Assembly (NCBI RefSeq): GCF_000002875.2
Contig: NC_009409.2
Coordinates: 92,543 to 156,542, forward strand
Direction of reading: 5' to 3'
Source of the DNA: Leishmania infantum JPCM5
Taxonomy: Eukaryota; Euglenozoa; Kinetoplastea; Trypanosomatida; Trypanosomatidae
DNA length: 64,000 nucleotides
A program made the position numbers and the translations under genes. Shown piece after piece: positions 9,376-18,266 of the stretch. The stretch's first letter is position 1. Every line of letters starts with the position of its first letter. The notes beneath the pieces are model-generated. The model was not told where the DNA came from. It worked only from the letters and a program-made list of their open reading frames with translations, and did no database searches.

Positions 9376-10520
9376 TTACGCACTGGTGGTCCTCCAGGGG
9401 GGGGGGGGCTTGATCGCCGTACTCTTGGGTACTGCGGCCCCTTCCTCGGAGCCGAAGCTGCTGGTGGTGAAGCCGGCGACTGCGTCCGACAACTTGTCAC
9501 TGTTCTCATGGCCTTCGGTAGCCGTAACAGAGTTGCTGGGAGCCTTGTGAGACGACAGCGACGCGGCAGTGACGCCAAGGTGCTGAAAGCCCGTGGAATC
9601 ATGGCTAACAGAATGCCTGCGCGCACGGCAGCTGGCAGACAAGACCTTCACGCCAGCCGCGTGACCGAACGCGTAGGTGAAATGCGGCGCGTGCATAAGG
9701 GGAAGCAGGTGCTGCTGTGGCTGCGTGTAAAAGAAGGCGGCGTACGTCATGCACGCGTCCAAGCCATAGCTCTTCCTGTGGCTAACTTGCGCATCGCTGC
9801 GCATATTGTACTTCGACTGCGCAGCGTCCGCCTCTTCATTGTCATAGACCATAGCCTGGAAGCCGACGCGGATGCCGCGCAGGCGACATGTGGCGCATGA
9901 GTAGCCAGCTGATACGTACGCACAGCCGGGAATCTCGAGCGGGTTGCACAGTTTTAGGTCTACAATAGCGTCACTGCGGGCAAAGGTCAGCTGCCTCGGC
10001 AGTCGCTCCAGCACGCTCATCACGTCCCTCACAGGACGCCGGGCGACGCAGGCGACGAAGTCATCATCATACTCCGGGCCCGGCAACCACTCCAGCGCTG
10101 GAAGCTTACCGAACGGCTTATTGACCATATACACGAGCAGCTCCTCGTTGCGCTGCGTGCTCTGCGCCACGGCACAGTGGAGGTGCTCCTCTAGCAGTGA
10201 CACCGGCCGCCTTGGGAAGGCCAGGACCGCGCTTATGAGCCGCTCCACTATGCAGAGGTAGGACTGCGCCTCTGACGTGCCGTGGGCGAGGATGGTCTGC
10301 GTGAAGAAGCTCCTGTACGTCCACCACGTATCGGCGTCGAAGCCGGCGTATTCTAGCATTACCAGAATTCGCCGTGCTGTATAGCGGAGTACTTCGACGT
10401 GCTTACTCCGCGGCAGAAGGCTATCCTCTGTGCTTCGGTGCCTCACGCTTTCTCACAACTGCTGCGTCCGCTAGAGCGCCTGCGCGGTAGATATCTGGCG
10501 AATAGACTTGTCGATGCCAT
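9376..10520 (-). pseudogene. Disrupted conserved-looking gene, 5' part
   Basis: A long coding-like frame ends at 9376 but has no ATG at its start: its first 30 codons are open and protein-like, and an in-frame TGA lies just upstream. Another frame supplies a plausible start, the ATG at 10520 (MASTSLFARYLPRRRSSGR, like a basic targeting sequence), which runs into TGA at 10445. A single-base frameshift near 10445-10460 would join them. The only in-frame ATG without a shift lies about 30 codons in. The body has features of a folded protein, including Cys-rich [11 protein letters not shown], but I do not recognise the family. The 3' end runs through a 12-base homopolymer (9397-9408). Broken gene or assembly error are both possible. 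Confidence 0.5.
9397..9408. repeat. G12 homopolymer inside coding frame
   Basis: Twelve consecutive G on the plus strand encode a Pro run on the coding strand. Adding or losing one base changes which of three short C-terminal tails is read, so this run decides the end of the upstream frame. Confidence 0.9.
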
Positions 10521-12214
10521 GATAGGAAGACGCAGATGACATGTACACAGGCATGCCGAGCAGCGCCACGAAGCCGACAACAACGGCAAACGTACGGAAG
10601 CGCTGAAGGCGTGGAAGGGGAGTGTGTGCGTGTGTGTATGTGTGTGATGTATGGGGAAGACGAAGGCACAGAGACACATAGACAGAGGGAGACGGAGAGG
10701 GGGAGGGAGGCAGACGGAGAGTGCCGCCGAGCCTACAAAACGGTCGACGCGAACCAGCGCCAGATAACAGCACGAATTACGAACACGCGCCCGCGCACAC
10801 AAAAAAAGGTAAAGAGAGAGAAACACGTTCGTAGCGAAGCGGGCACGGAAAGGAGGAGGAGCAGCAGCAGCAGCAGCAGCAGCAGAGAGAGGTGAGAAAG
10901 GAGGAAGGAGAGGCGGAGAGATACACTCAGGAGAGAGCACGAGGCGAGGAGGCAAACAATGGTGAAGAGAACACAATAATTACGAGAAATAGTAATAGAA
11001 AGGGAAAACGTATGCCCGAGAGGGAGGGGGTGGCCAGCACCGTCTCACCACTTCGCCCTCTCGCACCTCCTCTCTCTCCTCTTCCACTGATACTACGCAC
11101 CGACGGCACCGACACAAAAGCAAGCCCGCAGGGGCGCCGCCGACGACTCAGGAGGGAGAGCAGGTATACAAACACACACACACAGATGAGAATCACTGCT
11201 CTGAAACACCACGACGATAGGGACCCGCTGTCCCTGAGCACGAGCAGAACAAGAAAAGAGACATCACCCAATATGCAATGTATGCCAGCCACCGTGTCTT
11301 CCCCTCCTCTCTGTCTGCGGTGCGCCTCGCCTGTGGCTGCTCTGTACGTGCGTGTGAGTGCACCCCTGAACGACGGGAGAAGGGGGGGGGGGCTGCGGTG
11401 TACGTGGGTGGGTATGTGAGGTGTGTGCTGCAGCTCTCAATAGCAATGCCTGGTGCAACAACGCACTTTACGCGAAGAAGAGGGGAAGAAAAGACGGAAA
11501 CACGCGTGCCGCACACATGCAAGCAGAAACCTCTGATGGCGTGGTGAGAGACACAGCTCATGGTGCAGACGGGTAGCATGTGTGGGTTTGTGTGTGTATG
11601 TGTGTGGCCGGTAAAGGAAGAGGAAGCAGAGAGTGTGTGAGAATGTGCCAGAGAATCAGAGAGAGAGACGCAGGCAAGCACCAGGTCTATAGAAAAAGCT
11701 TCAACAAGGAGATGCACCTCCGTACTTGTCATCCTCCCACGCTTCAAGCCGGGCCACGTGAGCGAGCGAGCTGGCAACCGCAATCACTGTTTCTTCGTCT
11801 CCCTCTTCTGGTTTTCGGGCCCTTGAATTTCCATGGCTACGCGCACACGCGCTCTTAACGCGCGTACGCATGCGGGTGCATCTACCTTGCGACCATGCTC
11901 AAGACTCACTGAGAAGAATCTTTCTTAGATGCGCTCGTGAGCGCGACCGCATCGCTGTGCGTGCGTGTGTCGAGAAAGAGAGAGGATCACGTCTGCCCCA
12001 TTAGAAAAAGCTCTGGGAAGCTACCCCTGAACACGCGGCGCATGCCGTCAAAGTCGGGGGGAGGGAGAGAGAGACAGAGAAGGCCTGGTGTGCCACAAAG
12101 GTGAAAAAGAAGCACACCAGCACCGGTGACGCGTCATTCTCTGTGCCAACTGCCCTTCTTTGCGCCCTCCCCCCGCCCTCCGCGCATGCACTCCTCACTT
12201 CCGCACCACGCCTG
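10521..12214. other. Intergenic spacer with GCA repeat
   Basis: No gene is supported in these 1.7 kb. The spacer contains a (GCA)8 tract at 10861-10885, several short CA/TG tracts and purine-rich blocks. One hydrophobic open stretch near 10550-10610 has no upstream ATG and is discussed as a finding. It should hold the 3' UTR of the DUF1308 gene. Confidence 0.55.
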
Positions 12215-14476
12215 CTAGGGGGTGATAACTGGGGGTTTCCTAGGGCCGTCACGCCGCCGCAGTCGGTACATCTTCTGCTCCGTAAGGGAGCGGGAAGGGT
12301 GAAAGCAAGCCTCGACATGCACGCCCTGCTCACGAGCGGCGTGGCACACCTGCTCATTCGCGGTAACAATGATGGCGTTGACAGCGTCGGCGAGGCCAAA
12401 GACAATCTTGTTGCGTAGGGACACCTTGCCGCTGAGTCGGAGATACTCCACAGAAGTGAAGATGGGCAGCGGGGGCGGCCAAGGACAAGAGTGCGGTGCT
12501 GCTGTGCCACGTCCGGTAACACTTGGCGCGCCATCGCCGCCGTCGTAGCCGCCTCCGCTGCACATATGGTGTCGCAAAAACGTGGTGTCCACCACACTCA
12601 CAAGGCGCAGCAGACGTGCAGCACGCGCGACTTCCCGTGGTCCCGCAATCGTCTCCAGGATCCACTTAAACTCCTCGTACGTGATATCCGCCATGACCCA
12701 GTTGGGCTGCTGATGCAGTGAGGGCAAGGCAGACGCGGCAGCTCTCTCAACTCGGTCACTATACTCGACCAGAAGAGTTGACTCGGCAAGAGGCACTGCT
12801 GCAGACGGTGCCGCAGCGGTTGCGGTAGCTGTGGCAGTGCCTTCGTGTGCGTTCTCGTCCGCGGAATCGGAGAACCGCTCTCGTGCCGCCGCCTCCAGAG
12901 GTCCGAGCCAGTCGAGCTCGGTCGGCACGATGAGAGCTGCGGGGATGGCCTGAGCGGGCTGCTTGACAGCTACAGACGGCTCTGCATCGGCCGCCGCGTT
13001 GTCGCACTGTAGCAGAAGGGCATGCTGTATAACCTGCTCCAGTGCATCTCTGGTGTACCAGACGGTGTGAGAACGCAGCGCCGGCTCTAACACCTCCGCA
13101 ACGGCGCGGCACTCGACGACTTCCTTGCGCTGCTGCTCTCGCAATACGCGGAACGGTGCCAGCCGCTCCATCCGCACACTGTGGGGCAGGCCATCCTCGT
13201 AGCAGCTCTGGGAGCAAAGCGTGACCAACGCGGTCGTGTCGAGGCAAATAACCGCAGGAGACGGCGCCAGCGGTGGAAGCCAGGTGGTGGTGGCCGACCG
13301 AGTGGGTGCCACCGGCGGCCCTTGTGCTCGAATTCGTCGTCGTGACACCTGCACGGTGTGGTCTACTGAACGCAATGCCCAGACAACACCGTGCGCCGCA
13401 AAGAACTTCTCCAGCGCGGGCGGCGGCGGGTGGAGCAGCACCACGGCCACCTGAGCGGCACGTCGGTGCGGCAGGCAGGTCCGTTTCGCGCGCTCGAGGA
13501 GGGCGAGAAGCATGTCGGTAAAAGGGCTGGCACCATTCACGTCCAGCGCCTCCGCCTCGAGCTCAAGGTTGCGCGCCGTAGTCGTCTTCACCTTGATCCA
13601 GCGGTGCTCGCTGCTGGAGACCACATCCACCTCGATGCGCATGTCCTCCCCGAAGGAGGTCCTGTGCGCGGTGTTCGACCCGTTCACCGAAGCTGAGGTC
13701 ACATACTGCGGCGGTCCCACGTCACCGCTCACGGGCACGTAGACCCCGGTGATGTCACGTTCGCGCTCAAGGCATGTGATAATAACGTCATAGTGTGACA
13801 AGGAGTTACACTGCGCACACGCCACTGCCGCCTCGAAGATGGCAGGTGGCACGACGAGCGAGTCGGGTGAGGTAGAAGACGTCGGCGCATGTGTGCACCC
13901 AGCCGCACTGAGTCCCTCTACCGCACGTCGCACATTGGCCGTCTCCTTACGGAGTCGGCTGCGGAGCTTGGCAATGCCTTTGCACGCCGCCAAGGTAGGT
14001 CTTTGGGGGCTCGCACGCGCCCTGCCGCTGATGGCCTGACATCCGCGACTGTCGTTTTCGGGGTGAGACGTCTGCGAGTGAGGTGCGGCGGTTGACACGG
14101 AAGCAACCTTTTCGGCTAACAGGCACTCCAGCCGGGAGTGGAGATCCTCTGCAACGCGCAGCAGCTGCACGAGAAACTTGCAGAGCGCGTGCGGCGAGCT
14201 CGAGGTGGTGAAGACCTCCTGGTGTCTGCCGTGTCCCTGACGCTGCCCGTGCTGCGCTGCATAAAGGTCCTTGCCAAAAGTGTCCGTGTCACCCACAGGC
14301 GCTTCTCCAGCGGCATCTGACGACACCGGAGATGTTGCGTCTGCGCTGTGCGTGCAGCTGCGGGACGTTGAGCTAGCGCCGCTGGAGTGGGAACTCACGT
14401 CCAAACGGGATGCCTCGAGCGCGTCTTCATCGTCGGCAGAGGATGGAATCGGCATCGCCTCATACAGCTGGTCCAT
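12215..14476 (-). CDS. DUF1308 / UPF0415 (C7orf25-like) protein
   Basis: This encodes 753 residues from the ATG at 14476; the longer frame begins with GTG. Animal C7orf25 proteins are about 420 residues, so this one is much longer, mainly from a Ser/His/Ala-rich N-terminus and inserts. Conserved blocks appear in family order: a WIKVKTTTARNLELEA segment near residue 290, the acidic strand PAVICLDTTALVTLCSQ near residue 410, a helix EFKWILETIAGP around residue 610, and the C-terminal block KIVFGLADAVNAIIVTAN followed by RSLTEQKMY. These match UPF0415 order and wording well. DUF1308 has been discussed as PIN-nuclease-like, which the acidic strand would fit, but no activity is established and I make no catalytic claim. 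Confidence 0.85.
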   Translation of the reverse strand: MDQLYEAMPIPSSADDEDALEASRLDVSSHSSGASSTSRSCTHSADATSPVSSDAAGEAPVGDTDTFGKDLYAAQHGQRQGHGRHQEVFTTSSSPHALCKFLVQLLRVAEDLHSRLECLLAEKVASVSTAAPHSQTSHPENDSRGCQAISGRARASPQRPTLAACKGIAKLRSRLRKETANVRRAVEGLSAAGCTHAPTSSTSPDSLVVPPAIFEAAVACAQCNSLSHYDVIITCLERERDITGVYVPVSGDVGPPQYVTSASVNGSNTAHRTSFGEDMRIEVDVVSSSEHRWIKVKTTTARNLELEAEALDVNGASPFTDMLLALLERAKRTCLPHRRAAQVAVVLLHPPPPALEKFFAAHGVVWALRSVDHTVQVSRRRIRAQGPPVAPTRSATTTWLPPLAPSPAVICLDTTALVTLCSQSCYEDGLPHSVRMERLAPFRVLREQQRKEVVECRAVAEVLEPALRSHTVWYTRDALEQVIQHALLLQCDNAAADAEPSVAVKQPAQAIPAALIVPTELDWLGPLEAAARERFSDSADENAHEGTATATATAAAPSAAVPLAESTLLVEYSDRVERAAASALPSLHQQPNWVMADITYEEFKWILETIAGPREVARAARLLRLVSVVDTTFLRHHMCSGGGYDGGDGAPSVTGRGTAAPHSCPWPPPLPIFTSVEYLRLSGKVSLRNKIVFGLADAVNAIIVTANEQVCHAAREQGVHVEACFHPSRSLTEQKMYRLRRRDGPRKPPVITP

Positions 14477-15256
14477 GATAAAAGCCAGCACACTTAAAGA
14501 GCCGAGCAGTGGGTAGGTGCCGGGAGAGCGGGAGATGTGTGAGTGTCTGTGTCCTTAGGAGCTCCCCGCCCCTTACATCGTGTGGGGTGCGTCGATGCGG
14601 CGTGCACCTTGGTACAAGCCACACAGACGAGCCACCCGAAGATAGCGTCAATGGTGTCACAGACGAAGACGAGAGGTCATTCAGGCGCCTTGAACTGAGA
14701 TCCGCAGCACCCACCGGCACGCGCACAACTTCGGGGCAGTGACGCGCAAAGAGAACGCTGGGCAGTAGGTGGCCTTTAGAGACAAGTGTAGACTTGGCAG
14801 AGTAAGGGTGGCGCAGCAAATCCCTCCGAACTCGCATTCCGCCAAGCCGCAGCCGCAGGCATAGCTGCCATTGTCGGAATTCGATCCGACCGTCTTTGAA
14901 GACGAAGAGACTACGATGGCGACGTGAATTTGGGGGGGGGGGGGGGCACGGTGGCACGCGCACGCACACAACCGCTTCAGGCGACTGCAGACGTGTCACC
15001 GTGTGTCGGAGGTTGAGGTAGTTTGGCGAGGTTACTCGTGTTGGCCAGCACAGCTGGCTGCACGCTTGCGCATCGGTAGTGGGAACAAGAAGCGCATTTG
15101 CGCGAACATATGAAATAATGCAGAAAGGGGGAAGGAGATGGGGGAGGGGGCGGCAGCAGATGTGTGCGGTAACGCAACCCCACCCTTTCGTTTGTCCAGA
15201 GGCTGCACAAATATTGGGGCGTCGGGAGACACCGGTACCCACGACTTGCGACCACA
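14477..15256. other. Intergenic spacer with G15 run
   Basis: No gene is seen. A run of 15 G lies at 14932-14946 on the plus strand, that is a C-run on the transcribed sense strand. The remainder is mixed sequence that should contain the 3' UTR of the 124-residue protein gene. Confidence 0.6.
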
Positions 15257-15631
15257 TCAATCATTGACTTCATATCGCCACCAGTTCAGCCGCTTTTCTA
15301 TGGGCCAGTCCCGCAACTGCTCATATTCGCGCTGCGACAGCTCGACGAGGCGGTGGTGGGTGTAGTCCTTCCCGTCGACACACCGGCCCCACAGTCCCAC
15401 ACGGGCCGATGGAACCTGGTCAAAATTCACGGTAACCGACGTGATGCCGCACCGTTTGCAGAGGCGGTAGCGCCGCTCGCGATCAAAATCCTTACGCATG
15501 TGCTTCTGGTTCTCCAGCCGGAAGGTGTCCTTCATGCGCTTGCTCAGCACGACGCCATTGCTGCGATTCAGCGCACCGAATTTGGTGAAGGAGTAGAGCG
15601 AGTTGGGCCCAAACACATTGGCGCGGGACAT
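15257..15631 (-). CDS. Small conserved-looking basic protein, CxxCG motif
   Basis: This encodes 124 residues from the ATG at 15631. I do not recognise the family. The sequence has a coherent folded look: a Ser/Asn-rich N-terminus without a clear signal peptide, a strongly basic helix at residues 40-57, then CKRCG (Cys58 and Cys61) followed by ITSVTVNF, a third Cys at 84, and an aromatic-rich C-terminus (RDWPIEKRLNWWRYEV). The basic helix and CxxC would suit an RNA- or ribosome-associated protein, for example one of the lineage-specific mitochondrial ribosomal proteins, but this is a guess. A clean (TG)16 tract lies about 90 nt upstream of the start. Confidence 0.72.
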   Translation of the reverse strand: MSRANVFGPNSLYSFTKFGALNRSNGVVLSKRMKDTFRLENQKHMRKDFDRERRYRLCKRCGITSVTVNFDQVPSARVGLWGRCVDGKDYTHHRLVELSQREYEQLRDWPIEKRLNWWRYEVND

Positions 15632-15720
15632 TGCTGAGTGCTGCTAGTGTACACGCACACGGTGACTGAACGACTAGAAAAATGCACGGCGAGACAGCCG
15701 ATCGGAGGTGACAGCGTGCG

Positions 15721-15758
<38 letters not shown>

Positions 15759-16854
15759 GTGGGGAGTGCGCACTGGCAGTTAAAGGCGTCGCATTGGGTA
15801 TCGGTGTGCCCAGTACGCTCATGGAAGCGCGATCAAACAAGGCAGCGTTTCCTTTTATCGAAGCGCAGAGAAGAGGGTAGAAGAGCGGATGCGAGGGTGT
15901 GTCGATGGGAGGTGGCCACATCTGAAAACGAAGATGAATGGGTGTTACGCGGAGATGCCCAGGCATTGCACATCCCGCCCTGCCCTTCCGTACCCCGCCG
16001 CGGTGTGTCGACTTTACGGCACGCACAAGGAGAAAAGGGGTAGCATGCGGCCCTGCGCGTACGCTTGCCATGCCACAATGGCCTGCTGCTGAGCCCTTCT
16101 TTCGCTTCATTTTTTGTTCTTTTCGGTTACGTCGTTGCACGATACGGCAGCTTACGAGAGACAACAAAACGAAAGGAAGGGAACAACCTCAGAGAAGAGG
16201 TGCGGGAGACAGCGAGGGTGCGGCGATCGTGTGAAGGGCTCGCATGCGCGGCTTCATGAATGGCGGCGGAGCGTGTGCATTTTTTTGTGTGCTCACTGAC
16301 TTGCCCATAGACAGATGCGCACGCGTGCACGCACACTCGCATCCGTTGCCCACTCGGCGGAGAGCAGAAGGCCAGCAGCCGCAAACATAAGAAGACGGCG
16401 CACACATGCTGGACAAGGCCGCTCCTCCCTCCTCCACATCCACACACACGCACACGTGCAGAGAGAGGGAAAGACAATATCTCCACTGCGCACACACAGG
16501 CGAGCATAATGACAACGCTCCGGCGCGGCGCCGGCATCATCAGCGACGCTCACGACTGCAAGAGGTAAGAAGCAGCAGCAGCAGCGGCGGCAGATCGGTG
16601 TCCATCGCGCCGAATACCGCAGTACCGGCATGACTGGCCCCCTTTCAGGGAGTCCATAAAGCAACAGCACATCCGCGCAAGCGCGGAACACGCCAACGCA
16701 GTCACGGTAGGGAAAGAAGGGAGACGGCGGCGGCGGCGCTATGCACATACACACCACAAGAGCACATGGCAAAAAGGGCGCATGCGCCCACGGCAGTGTG
16801 CTTCTCTACCCCGGCCCATCCAGCACCACCACCCCCCATTCCCTCATCTGACGC
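15632..16854. other. Intergenic spacer with (TG)16
   Basis: No gene is supported in 1.2 kb. A pure TG tract occupies about 15725-15756. Overlapping minus-strand frames across 16127-16772 are Cys/Arg/Val-rich microsatellite-type translations and were not accepted. Confidence 0.6.
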
Positions 16855-17394
16855 TTAGAACACGTCGTGCTTGGACTTGCGCTTCGAGGCACGCTTCTCC
16901 TTCGCCTTGGCCGCCTCTACCGCCGCCTTCTTCGCGGCGGCCGCCCTCGACTTTTGATTCACCTTCGTGTTGCGCTTGATACGCGTGGCGACCACCTCCT
17001 CGAACTGCGGGTTCTCCTCAATCCACTCATCCGCGAAGGACTTGTAGCGACGACGCTTGTTGCGCCCCACATCGGCAAAGTAGCCGAACTCCATGAACTC
17101 GCTCTCCCCTACGCCGGCTGCCTTCTTGGGTGCTTGGTGCTGACGCTCTGGGTCCACAAAGTTGCGGTACTTGAGCAGCTCAATCTCCTGCTTCTGGTCC
17201 TCACTGAGCGGCCTCTTCTTCATGCCGTACCACTGCGAGAGCGTGTTCTTCTGCTCGCGGCGCTTCTCTCGAACGGCGTCCTTGCGGTCTTGGATGCCTT
17301 GCACCCCGTCGCGCCCACCGTAGAAGTCGCCAGAGCTCGTAACCGCCTTGGCCATCATGTCGGCCACACTGTCGCTGCTGCCGCTGGCAGGCAT
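16855..17394 (-). CDS. FCF2: Fcf2-family pre-rRNA processing factor
   Basis: This encodes 179 residues, similar to yeast Fcf2 (about 217) and to the C-terminal domain of human DNTTIP2/TdIF2. The Fcf2 pattern is readable in order: SQWYGMKKRPLSEDQKQEIE (residues 53-72), the leucine/arginine helix LLKYRNFVDP (73-82), a central EFGYFADVG (102-110), and the basic closing region with YKSFADEWIEE and KRNTKVNQK (117-148). After that comes an Ala/Lys/Arg tail ending in KRKSKHDVF, consistent with nucleolar localisation. Fcf2 acts in early cleavage of pre-rRNA within the small-subunit processome, a complex to which UTP13, also encoded in this window, belongs. Function is inferred from family membership. 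Confidence 0.85.
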   Translation of the reverse strand: MPASGSSDSVADMMAKAVTSSGDFYGGRDGVQGIQDRKDAVREKRREQKNTLSQWYGMKKRPLSEDQKQEIELLKYRNFVDPERQHQAPKKAAGVGESEFMEFGYFADVGRNKRRRYKSFADEWIEENPQFEEVVATRIKRNTKVNQKSRAAAAKKAAVEAAKAKEKRASKRKSKHDVF

Positions 17395-18266
17395 GGGCTG
17401 CAGCCAAACAAAGACAAAAAAGGGGAAGACTACGAGTACCGCTCTTGCTGAGCGCTGTGCTTGCAGCTGTTTCCGTCAAGGCCAACGCAGGCAGAGCGAG
17501 CGCCTCGCTGCTTGTTCCTGGAACAGTTGGCAGTGGTGCTAGGTAAACAAAGATGGGGGGGGGAATAAAAGAAACATCGGTGGCGGGGAGGTCATGAGGG
17601 CATCATCATCAGAGCAAACCACGAGGGAGGGAGGCGGAATACGGAAGGAGGTGTCGCACGACATCGCTGCCGGTCACGTACACCTCCACCTGCGAAACCA
17701 GTGAAAAGACGCGTGCGACACGTCAGCCAGATACCATTACACAGACGGTAACGCGGTCACTCAGGGCACGCCACTCGCTTACTCAGAACGCCCTCTGTTC
17801 TGCCTCATTGGGGAGGGGAAGGAGGAGGGTCGGGCACAGCAAGTGCACGAACACTCACGGGCGCGTCCCTTTTCAACAATGCACCTCAAGGCCTGCTTCC
17901 TGGAAGGCGTCACGCGGCCGCCGGCACGGTGGTGTCAGACGCTGAGCGCCACGACAACGGTCTCGTGTATGTGTGCATGTGTGTGTGCCACACTCCCACG
18001 AGCCGCACGTCGCAACCAAAAACCCAAAAAGTCCCACGAAAAAAAAAACAGAGAAAGCAGAAGACAGCCACGCATGTGCATAGGAGAGGCGGAGGCACCA
18101 CACAGACGGCTTGGAAGGAGCTGAGGCGTGCGCAGCACACGAGCAAAGGCCATGGCGCAGGCGAGACATGCGCGCATGCGCATCCGCTACGGCGTCTCGC
18201 CTCCACCCCTTTCCGCGCGGCAGAGAGACAGATATTAGAAGAGGGCCGTTTTCCACGGCCAGCCCC
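17395..18266. other. Intergenic spacer, nothing specific seen
   Basis: These 870 bases have no credible frame. They include a G-run near 17554-17561 and an A-run near 18041-18048, otherwise unremarkable UTR-like sequence. Confidence 0.55.
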
